This document shows, in pieces, positions 49,440 to 60,944 of a stretch of DNA of 64,000 nucleotides. Under the pieces are notes generated by a model that was not told the origin of the DNA, searched no databases, and was given only the letters and a program-made list of their open reading frames with translations. The position numbers and the translations under genes were made by a program. The stretch comes from Lepeophtheirus salmonis (taxonomy: Eukaryota; Arthropoda; Copepoda; Siphonostomatoida; Caligidae): assembly GCF_016086655.4 (NCBI RefSeq), contig NC_052144.2, positions 32,085,896 through 32,149,895 of the forward strand, read 5' to 3'. Within the stretch, counting starts at the first letter, position 1. Every line of letters starts with the position of its first letter.

Positions 49440-49763
49440 TAGGGTGTTTCTTATTTTTTATTTTGTTGAAATGTCCGGATCGCCGGGACAGAATTCGTTC
49501 CTTTTGATAAAAATACAATTGGCAAAGTTTGACTAAAATTTTAACATTGTTTAGAGTAATGTCAAGGGTCTCAAAAATTTAAAAATTGCCATTTTTTTTT
49601 TCAAAAAGTGGCTAAGTTCTAAATTATTGTGAAAACACTTCACGTTATTTTGTATTATAAATTTTCAAGATTACTAAATTTGCACTTTGTTGAGCTATCA
49701 CAAAACACTGCTCAATTTTTTGTGCAAACATTGGCAGGACATTTCAGCAAAAAAAACACCCTA
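49440..49763. mobile_element. TA-flanked MITE with GGGTGTTT ends
   Basis: The left end TAGGGTGTTTCTTATTTTTT then GTTGAAATGTCC corresponds to the inverted right end TAGGGTGTTTTTTTTGCTGA then AATGTCC. TA is present at both edges. About 320 bp, no coding sequence. The GGGTG start resembles the family B element. Confidence 0.75.
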
Positions 49764-50120
49764 GTCCTTATTCATTATGACCATTTATTCACTTTTTGGT
49801 AGGACCTCTGCTCATCGTTAACTTAGTTGGATTAGTTAATAAGTATGTAATTGATAAGATGTTTTTTTTTTTTTAACTTTTATTTTATATAACTAGGTAT
49901 GGAAATTGTAAGCATTTCATTAGATTAGCTAATAGTAGATATAAGAATAAGGATTTTTAAACACAAACAGCACTCCGTATCTTGCAATGACAGAGGCAGG
50001 ATTTACTCCAACATCAATCATCAAATCTACTCATAGTTCAATAAGGACTTATTCATATAATTCCTCGGTAAATCATCAGTGTTACTCTGTATCATCCCTG
50101 AGCACAAGCACTTGTGATTA

Positions 50121-51579
50121 CTTAATATTTCGATGATCTATCCTCAATATTAAAAGATTAATTACAACTCGTAAGGAATATAAACACTGACTTCTAAAAG
50201 TCTGGACACGTTTTATGTCATATTTTGACAGCTCTATAAATACATAAATATATATGTTGTTCACTTTACACTAATTGAAACTTTCCAAAGAAAATATTGT
50301 GAAAAGACTACTTCCCCTCTCCAAGACTGTATTTAAGCAACTATTTGACAAAGCTAAATTGACAGAGTAAACGTTTTACAACAATAAGACATTTCTTTTA
50401 TCTCACTTTCTAACACATTCTGATAAATTTGTGTGATTTAAGGTTCTTTATTCATTTATTTTCCATCCTAAATGGTCCGTATTTTTAACCAAATATATTC
50501 TTCAATTTGATTGACTTTCTACATTATAATAAAATGCTTGATGAATTGATGAGAAAGTCATTGATGTGATATCAACTTCTTTTTGTTTGTCCTTAAAACA
50601 ATTGAAACCCATTCAAAATAGTACCCGAATTAGACATTCTGGAACAAAAATATTCATTGGTAAGTGATACTAATAGTATTTGAACTTCATATGAACTTTT
50701 TTATTAAAAAAGATTGTAAAATCGTCAAACTTCGTACTTTTCTGACAAAACTCATCAAATATTAAGTTTTTTTCATCGTTAAATTGAATTCTCTAAAGAT
50801 TGAAAATATAAAAACAAGTGAATATTTGAAACGATCGTACAAATATAATTTTGCAAAAAAAAAAAAAAATTGAAGGATACAGCTTTTTTTTTGTAACTAA
50901 TAAGTTGTCCTAAACCTATAAAAACAATTAAAATACTCCAAAGCAGTATCAAAAAATGTCAAACCCCGATTTGGGATCAGCACCTTAAGTAATATTTGGT
51001 GGACTAAAGAAATTTATATAAATTTAACAATCAATCACAGACTATAAAATAACACAAACTCTAAACAAAAGTCATTGATTTATATAAAAATCCTATATAT
51101 ATGTCTGTGAGTTGATAATACTTAGAATCAGCAGCATAAATTATACAAGTGTCAACTCGTGAAAACAGCCGAGAGAAAAATATGATATATTTTTGTTCAT
51201 TTCAAAAAGAAAGTTGTCATAAAATGATAATATTACTATAATGTTCCCAAGTCATTTCTTACGAGTTGGAGATATTATTGAGTCAAGTATCATACCTTTG
51301 ATATGATTCGTAGTTGAGTAGAGATTATTAGTGATAGGGTCTCGGAGAATAAGTCCATTTGATTCATGAGAAAATAAATCTCCCCTTTGTATCAACACAA
51401 ATTATATTTTCAAAACTCTAGCATTATTGAATCTGATATTATTTTTTCTAAATTCAATGGTAGTTTCTGAAATATAAATTGTTTTTCAATTGTTTGTTTG
51501 TTTTAATTGCAAATCTTGGCTGAGTCTATATTCTATTAAATACGAGTCTTAATTTAAGTCAAAAATAATCAACAATACC
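50121..51579. other. AT-rich region, no gene seen
   Basis: May contain the undefined 5' part of the LINE that follows. No coding motif recognised. Confidence 0.45.
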
Positions 51580-52340
51580 TTGAGAGGAAAACAACGTAGT
51601 TTTGACCTTAAATTTAAAAATATCTTTCATAAGGATTTAAAAATTGTTAAATCCTTTTATTGTGATTTCATTTTTTTGCTAAGTGAAGTGGGTGGGTGTG
51701 TGGATAGTAAATTCGTCCCTTGCTTCACTAGAAGTGGAATCTCGGATCTTCAAAGCTCATTTGAGAGGTTTGGAAAGGGTAAGAGCTATGGTAAGAAAGT
51801 TTCATTAAATATCTTACTAACAAATTGATAAATCGACTTAAGTTAGGACAGTGGGTGTGTATACGCCCAGGTTCTAAAAATTTGATTTTAATTGATCTGA
51901 AGAAAGAAATAGATATAGGAAGGTCATTTGCAAATGTGGACGACGAACTTGTTATCAGAAAACCAGATGTAGACATTAATGGTATAAAGGGACCTGTTAG
52001 AGGTCTGAAAGCTCAACGAAGAGACAAATATGAGAACCTTATTTTCTAGGAAAAAGAAACTAAAATTCACTCTCCACACGAAGATATCATAGTTGAAGAT
52101 ATTATTGAGACTTTCAAAGAATTGGAAGAGGTTATAGGCCGTGTTAAAGAATGCTGTTTTCAAGAAGGAATACTTAAAGGCTTGATGAATGGGAACTATC
52201 TCGTAAAGGTGACTCCCAGAATTGATATCCCAGGTTTTATTCCTATAAAGGGATTGAAGACAAGAGTCTCGTATCTAGGTAAAGGTAAATTCTGCGCCAG
52301 ATGTTATCAAGGTAGCCATTTTGCAAAAATTGTTTTATAA
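51580..52340 (+). pseudogene. LINE ORF1-like, broken
   Basis: Three overlapping or adjacent open stretches (51580-51828, 51825-52049, 52122-52340) form one protein trace. It includes LGQWVCIRPGSKNLILIDLK, DDELVIRKPDVDINGI, NYLVKVTPRIDIPGFIPIKG and, at the end, FCARCYQGSHFAKIVL. The last is a C-x2-C-x4-H-x4 zinc knuckle whose final cysteine is replaced. Retroelement ORF1 proteins bind the element RNA; the knuckle is the only part that I can tie to that role. A frame change lies near 51825 and a stop at 52047-52049. Confidence 0.55.
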
Positions 52341-52446
52341 ACCGATGAAATGGCGTGAATATTTGGGATCAATGAAACTAAGAACTGAATAAGTCATTTA
52401 ACTGAATACCAGATGTGGAAGAGAACGTAAATCCAGGCATGCTATT

Positions 52447-52931
52447 ATGAAGAAAATTTTGACGATGAAACCTGATATTATTTGTCTACAGGACGTACCT
52501 TCATTCAAAAATTGCGGCCTCTTGCACTATTCCTTATTCCTTTTTTTTTTATACCAACAAATGAATGTCATCATTATAGTGAAACCAGCCTTCGTCGAGG
52601 TATAATCGCATTCGTTTCCATATCTTTAGGGAAGTCACAATGTATCAAGAGTTATTATTCTATAAATCATTGGCACTGGTTAAGAGTAAATTCCAAATTG
52701 TCATGTTTTAATCTCCTTAACATCGACAGTCCAAACGTAAAGTCTTCTTCGTTTTATCAAGCGATCATTAACAATCTCAAAAGTGATTTGAATCCAATAA
52801 TGTTAATTAAAGATCTGAATGTTAGCTGGAATATCAAAATGGAATCTTATCCGAATACTTCTATTTTATTTAAATTGATAAGTCAACTCAACATAATCGA
52901 TCTATTTAAAAATAGCAAAAAAAGCATTTGA
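52447..52931 (+). pseudogene. LINE ORF2 endonuclease domain, partial
   Basis: The ATG at 52447 opens MKKILTMKPDIICLQDVPSF, the first motif of APE-type endonucleases (PDIICLQE, here QD). A frameshift at the poly-T near 52541-52550 leads into RRGIIAFVSIS, then LLNIDSPN and NPIMLIKDLNVSWN. The last is equivalent to the G.DFN motif, with LKDLN in place of GDFN. The reading ends at TGA 52929-52931, before the C-terminal SDH motif, although a decayed SDH trace may lie just downstream (52950-52970). It would nick target DNA to prime reverse transcription; it is inactive here. Confidence 0.65.
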
Positions 52932-53264
52932 TGAATTCACACCTTTTTCTGATCATTAGTTAATTACCTGCTTCACAAAGAAGAGTTTTAAAATACCTTA
53001 CTGGGTTATCCAACAAGAAATTTTTATAGCCTCTCTGGAAGATATATTAAAATATTTATTCTTTCTTTGCTTGTAAAAATTTTTATCAAATTTTAGTCAT
53101 AACCATTTGTGATACTACTATCATTTTTATTAAAAAAAAAAGAAATCGACAATGAGCCAATTACATAATGACATACTGAAAATAAGGTTGTATGTTAACT
53201 CGCCAATTGGCATCGGACATTGCCAGAGACTTGGCAATTTCAGAAGAAGAAATGAGGCGAAAGT

Positions 53265-54360
53265 TTGAAATTGAACAAAATCATTTTTATGCGATTAAAA
53301 AAATTGTTGCCTTGGAACGACATCTCAGCTAAAGGGATAAAGAAACTTATTCATGACGGCAGAAGCATAACAGAATCCAAATCAATTCTCAAACTATTTT
53401 ATAATAATATCGTCGGATGCCAGAGGAATTATTTTCCTAGATCTAAAAAAGTAGAGTCTTGCTCCGTGTTCTCGTATATAAATATTCTACATAACATAAA
53501 CCATTTTTATAAAGATAATAAAGCATATGACCCCGACAACATTAAAGGAAATTATTTTACCTTATGTTTTGACTCCATAGTCCCGTCTCTTTTGAAATAA
53601 TGTAGGAGATGGAACTTAAAGGAAAACTTCCTCCAGCACTAACTTGTGGAAGAATTTCATTGATTCCAAAGAAGAGTGATGGAACGAGCTAGGGCCATTA
53701 GAAACCTTTAACTATATTAAACAAAGCCTATAGAATATTGGCTGGTGTCTTGGCTAAGAAAATAGATCCGATTATAAATAAACGTTTAAGTACGGACCAA
53801 AAAGGTTTGTTAAGAGGAGGACATATCTCAGATATTTCTAGGAATATTACGACCACAATAGAGTCAACTAAGAAAAGGAAGAAGTTTGGAGCAATAATAG
53901 CAGTGGATTTCATAAAAGCATTTGACTCCATCCATCTCCATTATATCTTAAAAGCCGTTAAGAAATATCTCCCAAGACGATTCTTTAACCCAATTTGAGC
54001 TCTTCTTTATAATGGATCCTTCACTCTTTTCATAGACGGACTTAATAGTGACCCCATCTTGTTGAGGAAAAGTTGCCCACAGGGATGACCTGTTTCTCCA
54101 TTACTTTTTGTTGCTCCTATAGAGCAAATGAGTCGTCTACTGTTACAGAAGTATGGGAGATTTGGCATTTGCTTTGCTGGAAAGTAACACCTGCTGGATC
54201 TATATGCTGACGACATCACTCTTATGGTGGAAGGAAATTCAGTTGTTGCGATAAATAAGAGAATCGAGACTCTACTACCTTTCCTTAACAGATTCCAAAA
54301 AAAATCTGGAATGAAAATTAATTTAGAGAAAACGTCTATTTTACCCTTAGGTATTTGGTC
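53265..54360 (+). pseudogene. LINE reverse transcriptase, three in-frame stops
   Basis: Upstream pieces (53265-53600) resemble the linker before the polymerase. From about 53620, with frameshifts, comes GRISLIPKKSDGTS, then LNKAYRILAGVLAKKIDPII. From 53738 to 54360 one frame reads through RLSTDQKGLLRGGHI, FGAIIAVDFIKAFDSIHLHY (domain A with the first aspartate), SCPQG-stop-PVSPLLF (domain B), LDLYADDITLMVEGN (domain C, YADD at 54203-54214), and GMKINLEKTSILPLG (domain D). Stops are TGA at 53996-53998, TGA in the QG.P motif near 54087, and TAA near 54187. The stop in QG.P is one base from cysteine, as in L1/Tx1 elements (QGCPLSPLLF). Catalytic residues are intact. Confidence 0.8.
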
Positions 54361-55673
54361 TCTTTTGTTCCTTCGGCTGAATAAACAGTTGTAGCGTCGT
54401 GCAGAGGATAAATATATTGGACATTTAGTTGCAGAGTAATTGAGCTTTAGATACCAATTGGAACATTCTGCTCTGACAAGCACGAAAATGGTGTAAAAAC
54501 TGGAGAAGGATAAGGCTTCAGGAAAGGGTAGACCTATACAATACTAAACTAATCTCTCAAATGATATATGTCACAGCTTCACTCCCATCGATCAGGGAGA
54601 CAGCTATTGAGGAAGAAGAAAACTGGCTTAACACTTTATTTAGTCATAAATATCTTACAGGGCTGAAAAGACCTCGTTCGTGGTTAGGTGAAGGCTTATC
54701 CTTATTGGAAAATATTTTACCTAGAATATACATAAAAGTTTTTGTTTATATAATTACTAAACCTAGTGTGGAATGGAAGAATTTCATTTATGAATCGTAT
54801 GTTTTTAAGTTTTTACTGTTTAATGTAGATGTCCCGAATGGCATTATTAACTGCTTTTCAAAGGAATGGGGGAAATCCAGAGAATCATATTGAAATTGGC
54901 ACCTCTTTATTATTAGAATAATGCCGTCGATATAGTCCATAAAAAACTCAAAAAAGAAATCCTTCTTCAGAAATCTTTTATCGCCAAAAAGGTTGGGAAA
55001 GACTGCCATCGAAAATAATACTATAACTATGTCCGACACTCATAGAAATTCTATTTTTAATACTGCAAGATTTATTTTCCGTACGAAACGATCAGCTCTA
55101 AAACACGTGCATCTTACTACATGGTATATGAAATTGCAATCAAGGAATAAAAAATACCCCAAGGTCAAAATAATCACTGCAATTTTAATAAAAATGTTAT
55201 CCCTTCCTCCATCTTTGGGTAAGGTGATTGCAGATTCTCTAGCGGGGATCAATAATAGTCAAAAATTCACGGCACAATTTCAAATATGTCATAATTTTAT
55301 CCAATTTTATCGTTTCTGCAAGGATTGTGGGATAAATTCTAATAATATAATTCATACTTTTATCGAGTGTTCTATTTTTAACATCGTCAAGTCTTTTATC
55401 ATTTTAAATCAAGAATTCATTCGAAATTTTAGCCCAAATTTTGTAAGGGCATACATATTAATTGGTATGACATCTAAAAAAAATTACAGTAGAGAGGAAA
55501 AAGCTATCACTGATAGTATTTTAAATGTCAAAGCCTATATTGGCCAAGGGAATATGAAAGAGGAACTAATTGACACAGCTCACATTAAAGCAATTATGAT
55601 ATCTACTACATCATGGTATACGGCATTTAAACTGAAGATACCGAACCTAACGAACAATTCATCGTGTAGGTAA
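54361..55673 (+). pseudogene. LINE ORF2 C-terminal region
   Basis: The region between 54361 and 54993 is broken into short frames (for example 54561-54893, with LPSIRETAIEEEENWLNTLF). From 54993 a 226-codon open frame runs to TAG at 55671-55673. It contains FCKDCGINSNNIIHTFIECS, a C-x2-C...H-x4-C zinc knuckle like that at the C-terminus of L1/Tx1-type ORF2 proteins. Downstream are TSKKNYSREEKAI and STTSWYTAFKLKI. The long open stretch is unusual in this otherwise broken element. Confidence 0.65.
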
Positions 55674-56013
55674 GCGTTTGGATTAATAAAGTACTTCCCA
55701 TAAAATTCTGCTAGGCATTTGTAAGTGTTAAAAAGTATTATCAACAATTACAAGAAGCCTATCGTGTAGTCGGAGGTCCTGGAATAGTTTATTTTATTTT
55801 GAATATTTTAATGATTTTGACTTGTTCTTTTTTGAAATCTTTATATATTTATATAAAATATGGTTGAATGATTAGTACAATGCCAAGATATTTAGGTATT
55901 TAAATAGGAAATTAATTTTAAACTATAATTTTATTGATGTATGCATATATTACGCAAATTTCCTATTTGTCTTTATTTAAATAAATAAAGACCTTCCTCA
56001 GTAGAAAAAAAAA
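55674..56013 (+). other. LINE 3' untranslated region and tail
   Basis: AT-rich, non-coding. AATAAA at 55984-55989 is followed about 15 bases later by nine A residues, marking the likely 3' end of the retrotransposon. Confidence 0.75.
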
Positions 56014-59000
56014 GTCTGAGTCTTTGAATTACTAGTCCGAGGCATAAAAAAACGACTTAATATACAAATGAGCTCGTATCTCGAGCTTTGCATCATAATA
56101 ATCATTGAATTGAGTTTACTAGAGGTGTTTCTATTGTACACGTCTGATAATATATACTAAATGTGAAAATTATTTTACTTAAAGATATATTCAATAAAAG
56201 GAGAATTGTCTAATATTTTTTAGTCCATACATATAACTATGTATATAGCCCAATATTATATAGATATATTTCTATCAATTATAGCCTTGTATTTAAATTT
56301 ATGAGGAAAGTTTAGATACTGCCTTTGAAATATGATTTGATTTATCATTATTTCACGTATGAAAATTTGCAGCACCTCCAAATGATGAATTAGATCATTT
56401 TTTTGATAAAAATGGGCGATAATTCATACAAAAATACAATTGTAATACAGGCTAACTTTTGAAATAAATACTGATGTCTTGCTTTTGAGATGACAGACCA
56501 CATATGACGTTGTGAAGAGTCTGGAGAGTGCATTTTCATAAAATTATAAGACTCTGTACATGACACTACAATGTGAAGCTTCACTATTGGCGCCTCCATA
56601 AAATTAATTAGAATAATTTGTCAAAGAATACAAATACAATCTAGATAATTAATCAGTATAAATGAAGTAAATATGAGTGAAATTGATAGTATTGTATTTA
56701 TGTGCGGTCTTACACAACTTGAAGCAGATCTTAGCATTCTGGTTAGTACCAACGAAGTCAACAGAAATGTATCATTGCAAAAAGAGAGCAAGTTGGAAGA
56801 AGGAAGGCATTGAAAATGATATTTTTATAATTGCATCCTGTGGCAACTTGTTACAAACTATTTCAATCTTGATACATACAAATTTGTACGTAAACGTCGC
56901 AAAGTTTTCATGGGATTTTTTTTTCTCACTAAGCCTTGTAGTTTTAGGTTAGCAGTTGGATTTGCATTTGTGTGGATATTCCTTTGTATATTATTGACCC
57001 ATCTACATATATTATGATTTTAAATAAATTAATTCAATATCTTGGATGTACACATTATCCATAAATGTACGACATAGGTAGTTTTTTCCCAGTATTTAAT
57101 TAAAGTAAGTTAATCCATGTTACAAATAACTGTTTATAATAAATTGATATGAACAGACTTATGAAACCCCCTGCAACTGACTTGTTCAGCTTTAATTTAT
57201 TATTATAAGTAGTTTGTTTTTGTTTTGTTTTTTGTGAAGAAAGTAAAAATATTTAATAATTTATAATTATCTGCAGGATTTTTCATATTTACTTGGAAAT
57301 TAACAAACCTAATTTAATCACATAAATTTGAATGCATAAATTTTGATTGAATGAAATATAGGGTTGTAACATATGTAAATATTTATATTTTATGTGTGAA
57401 AATTTGTTGTGCATGCTCATAAAAAGCTTTTTGATGCTTCTTTCAAAGTCTACAAGTTTCAAATGAAAATATAAATGTATATTTGAGGAAATTTTTTTCT
57501 TTTTTTTAATTATTAATACATTTGTATACCGTTGAACCTTGAAAGATATAAGTATTCAACGGCACTAACAAATTCAAACAAACAAAATTTACGATATACA
57601 ATGGTCTAGTCTTAAGTGCTCACTCTAAAATAAGGAAATAGGAATACATTAAATATATCTTTTGTTAATTTTTCACTTTGCAATTTGTGGTACCCCCGAA
57701 GCATTAATCCAAATCATTTGTTGATACTCAAATAAATTGACCATAGGCAACAAAATATAATTTTTTTGCTCTTGTGTTGAAATAGAGAGTTTTTGGATGC
57801 TTTTGCCACAAAAAAACATAAAAATAAACTTTAAAAAAGAAATTTTTGTTTCGTGGTCTACATTTAGTGACTTTTGAAAAATATCCCTTTTACAAGATCA
57901 TTATGATTTAGTCAAACATTTTGTTTTGAAATATCAAAATGAAAGGAAAATATATAAATATAGATTGTAGTTTCATGTTTTAAGACTCTAAAATAATTTT
58001 AACTTTTACTGTATATGTTTCTGAATCATAGAAAATGTCATATACGTACATAAATGCTAATAAAAGTTAGTTTATCCTTAGATTTCTAACTAATTCACTA
58101 ATTATATTGCTGTAATTCATAGTTTTTCATAAAATGATGACCTTTAATTTCATAATAAAAAAGAGAACTATAAAAAGAATAGTATTTTAAAAGTTATTAA
58201 AGATTTGTTGTTTGAAAAAATACTTTTGTATATTTATTTAGAAATTAAGGTTTATTGATATTGTTTAAATTGTTGTTTTATGTAGGCCTCAAAGATGACA
58301 TTTTGGTTTATAAAAGTCATTTTCATGTATTTTTGAGGTAAAAACAAGCAGAAACAAACCATCACAAAATGAAAATATTTGTCGACAAGTGTAATTCGTC
58401 AATAAATATATAAATATTCCAGATTCTATTTTGAAAAAAACCATCATTGCTTTCTTTTGTGTTAAGGGGACATATATAAATTTTACAACGATTTTATTTA
58501 TCTGTTTTATAGATTCTTAAAAACTACTGCCCAATTTCCCTGATTTTTTTCTTTCCCAAAAATGAACTTAAAATAGACTTAAACAGGTCTTGACTCTACA
58601 CTATTCATCAATTGAGATGATTACTCATCAAAATGAATCAATCCAAAATGATATCTATGATTTTATAAGGTAAATATATCTATTCATTTGTTACATAACT
58701 TTTTTCTTTATTTAATACTCGATAACTCGACTTCACAAGTTTATTTTTGTCATATATTTTATTTTGTTCTAAACAATTTTATAAATCAGTACATATAATT
58801 GAAAAAAATCAAAAATTACTCAAATGAAATTGAAAGACGACGCAAATTCACTATCATCTGACTTTTTATAACTCTAATTTACACAATCCTTCATTAACTT
58901 TTTAAAAATATTTGATGAATCCTGGTTTAAGGTTATGCTTTATAAAGAAAGAAGGTGATATGAAAAGATGAATTTAATCGCGGATACGGTATAAAACACA

Positions 59001-59083
59001 TTTGGATTTTATTTTTAGAAAGGACTGACCTATATCATTAATGGACAGTTAGAAGTTAAGGAAAAAAACAAAAGTGTGCATGG
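56014..59083. other. AT-rich region, no gene seen
   Basis: About 3 kb without a supported gene. ORFs at 56390-56599 and 56677-56952 have no recognisable motifs. Confidence 0.45.
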
Positions 59084-59946
59084 TAATTATTAAGGCTGAG
59101 ACAGTACGCTAAACTTACTGTTCGGTACGTAGTTCGGTATAATTATAAAATATTTTTATATAAAATTAATGTTGTTTTCCAAGTTTTTTCGATATTTTAT
59201 ATTCTGTACAAATGAATTATTCATGAATATACTTAACTTCTCTTTAAAAAAGGTTAATATAAAATATACACAGATTATTTATGTATTATTATCCATAGAT
59301 TTATAAAAAAATGAGCTTTTCCACATTTTTTGGTAATATAGAAGACTTATTAAAAGTCACAATATTGCCATCGGTCAAAAAAATATCCTCTAAATAAATG
59401 TACCTGTATTTACGTTCTGTAAAGTGAAGCTAACTTTGAAAAATTATTTAAATTATCCCTCTTCTATAGCAGGGGTTCCCAAAGTGGGGGTCGCGAGACA
59501 CAGATGCGGGGTCGCGAAATGCATTCCAAAAAACAAATACAATTTTTTTTTTTTTTTTATTATTAAAAAAAAAAGAATTATAATTTTTTTTTTTTTTGTA
59601 TAACATATACATATGAGTTGATATTAGAGTTAAACCATGCAATTGTAGCCGAGCGTTTAGTTGTTGTATTGAATAAGGCCTCAGCCTAAAGAAGACACAG
59701 GAGACATAGCAGCCGTTTAGTACAGCACATCCTTCCGGTAAAACCCCTCTTCAAAATAAGAGTCACTAAATAAAATAGCTTACACATTTCCCATCAGTTT
59801 TTTTCTTTTTTCTCCCCTTTTTTTCCTCCACAAAAAGAACATTTCCTTTTTTTATCTTATGACACAGGTTAGCGACAGTTACATTTACAGCAGCACCAGT
59901 CACACGGTAGCTGGCCAAAACTCTTTTGGAAAGCAGCTGAAAATTA

Positions 59947-60258
59947 TTGACAGTCACAATGAAACGTTGGTTAATACCAACCAAATCGAGGAGGCCACAG
60001 GAACAGGACAGGCTAGCGGAGAAGGAGAGGCTACCTGAGCTTGAGAAGCTAGCGGAGAAGGAGAGGCCAGCGGAGCTTGAGATGCCAGCGGAGCTTGAGA
60101 TGCCAGCGGAGGTAGAGATGCAAGCGGAGCAGGAGAGGTCAGCGGAGGTAGAGAGCAGACAAGCATCCCCGTCCTCAAGTGCGTCGATCTTCGGCAGAGG
60201 TGGAGACCTCCGTGGCAATATACATCACCAGTCTGAGCAGCACACCAAGATAAAATAA
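59947..60258 (+). pseudogene. N-terminal remnant of hAT-encoded protein with hexapeptide repeats
   Basis: The frame opens MTVTMKRWLIPTKSRRPQEQ and then has eight six-residue units of the form [LP]AE[KLV]E[RM], such as PAELEM, encoded by 18-bp DNA repeats at 60013-60156. It then reads SPSSSASIFGRGGDLRGNIH and stops at 60256-60258. A basic N-terminus followed by a low-complexity acidic stretch is plausible for the start of a hAT transposase (a second ATG at 59959 would give MKRWLIP). No zinc finger or catalytic core remains. Without the element context I would not call it a gene. Confidence 0.45.
60013..60156 (+). repeat. 18-bp minisatellite, eight units
   Basis: Units such as CCAGCGGAGCTTGAGATG repeat eight times without a break in frame, encoding a charged hexapeptide repeat. 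Confidence 0.9.
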
Positions 60259-60513
60259 GTATCCCTAATAAGTAAAGTTTTTGCACATGCAGCAATAAGG
60301 TGTCTGTTGCACGTTATAAGCGCACAGATCCTGTGTTTTTCTCAGACAAGACTTACCTGCGCACTTGTTTATAATTGTATGTTCACTCAGCCCTGCTGTT
60401 TAAAGTTTCCCTGTATTCTGGTTGTATTTTATTTCTCAAATTACTATAAAATAATTTCATCTCTGTAAGGCTGTTGTTATTTTGTGTTGTATTAATGCCC
60501 GTTTTGCATAGGC

Positions 60514-60944
60514 CAGGGGTAAGCAACCTTTACTATCGAAAGAGCCGTTTTGCCCCCTCTTCCCCCAAATCAAATTTGTCTGGAGCTGCAAATCATATTT
60601 GATAACACAGCTTATAAAGTTTTATATATAGTTATACTATATATATTAAAACTATAGTTTGTTGCAATTATTAAAGTATAGAACGACAACTGTTGAAATT
60701 TTTGTAGCTATTTTTACCTGTGACAACAAAGAAAAATACAAAACTCCTCTGAAGAGGAGGAAAAAATACACTTGCAAGTATAGGCCTATTTTGAAATAAA
60801 TTGCTACCCATATATGTGTGTATATGTATGAAATGTATAAAATAAGAAGCACTCTATTTTGAAATAAATAATATTATATAGCTGCAGCCTAATAGCTTAA
60901 AAAGATATATTTTAGTTGACGAAATATTAAAACTAAACGTGAGA
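60514..60944 (+). mobile_element. Possible second hAT end nested inside
   Basis: CAGGGGTAAGCAACCTTTAC at 60514, followed by GAAAGAGCCGTTTTGCCCCC, is in the style of another hAT terminus. The sequence after it becomes AT-rich again until about 60944. No matching right end was found, so this may be part of the outer element or a fused fragment. Confidence 0.35.

Larger units (their letters stand above)
48885..50120 (+). repeat. Dispersed repeat split by about 1-kb insertion
   Basis: Outer parts 48885-48930 and 49965-50120 follow the intact copy at 39700-39945. AGATTAGTTAG near 48926 and AGATTAGCTAA near 49922 flank the inserted DNA and could be a decayed target duplication. Confidence 0.5.
51580..56013 (+). 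mobile_element. Degraded non-LTR retrotransposon (LINE) with poly-A tail
   Basis: In order on the plus strand: an ORF1-like region with a partial zinc knuckle (51580-52340), an endonuclease start (52447-52931), reverse transcriptase (53620-54360), a C-terminal zinc-knuckle region (54993-55673), a polyadenylation signal AATAAA at 55984-55989 and nine A at 56005-56013. This is the standard layout of L1/Tx1-type LINEs. The 5' boundary is unknown and I found no convincing target-site duplication. Confidence 0.8.

Noticed and set aside
51340..51560. Possible target duplication for the LINE (GAGTCTT near 51544 against GAGTCTT near 56016)
   Set aside because: Only seven bases match and the 5' end of the element is not defined.
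54007..54483. 158-codon minus-strand ORF
   Set aside because: Antisense to the YADD-containing reverse transcriptase region; the sense strand explains the sequence.
59766..60295. Minus-strand ORFs with SAGISSSAG-like and PLASQAPLAS-like repeats
   Set aside because: They are antisense readings of the 18-bp minisatellite; repeat DNA keeps all frames open.
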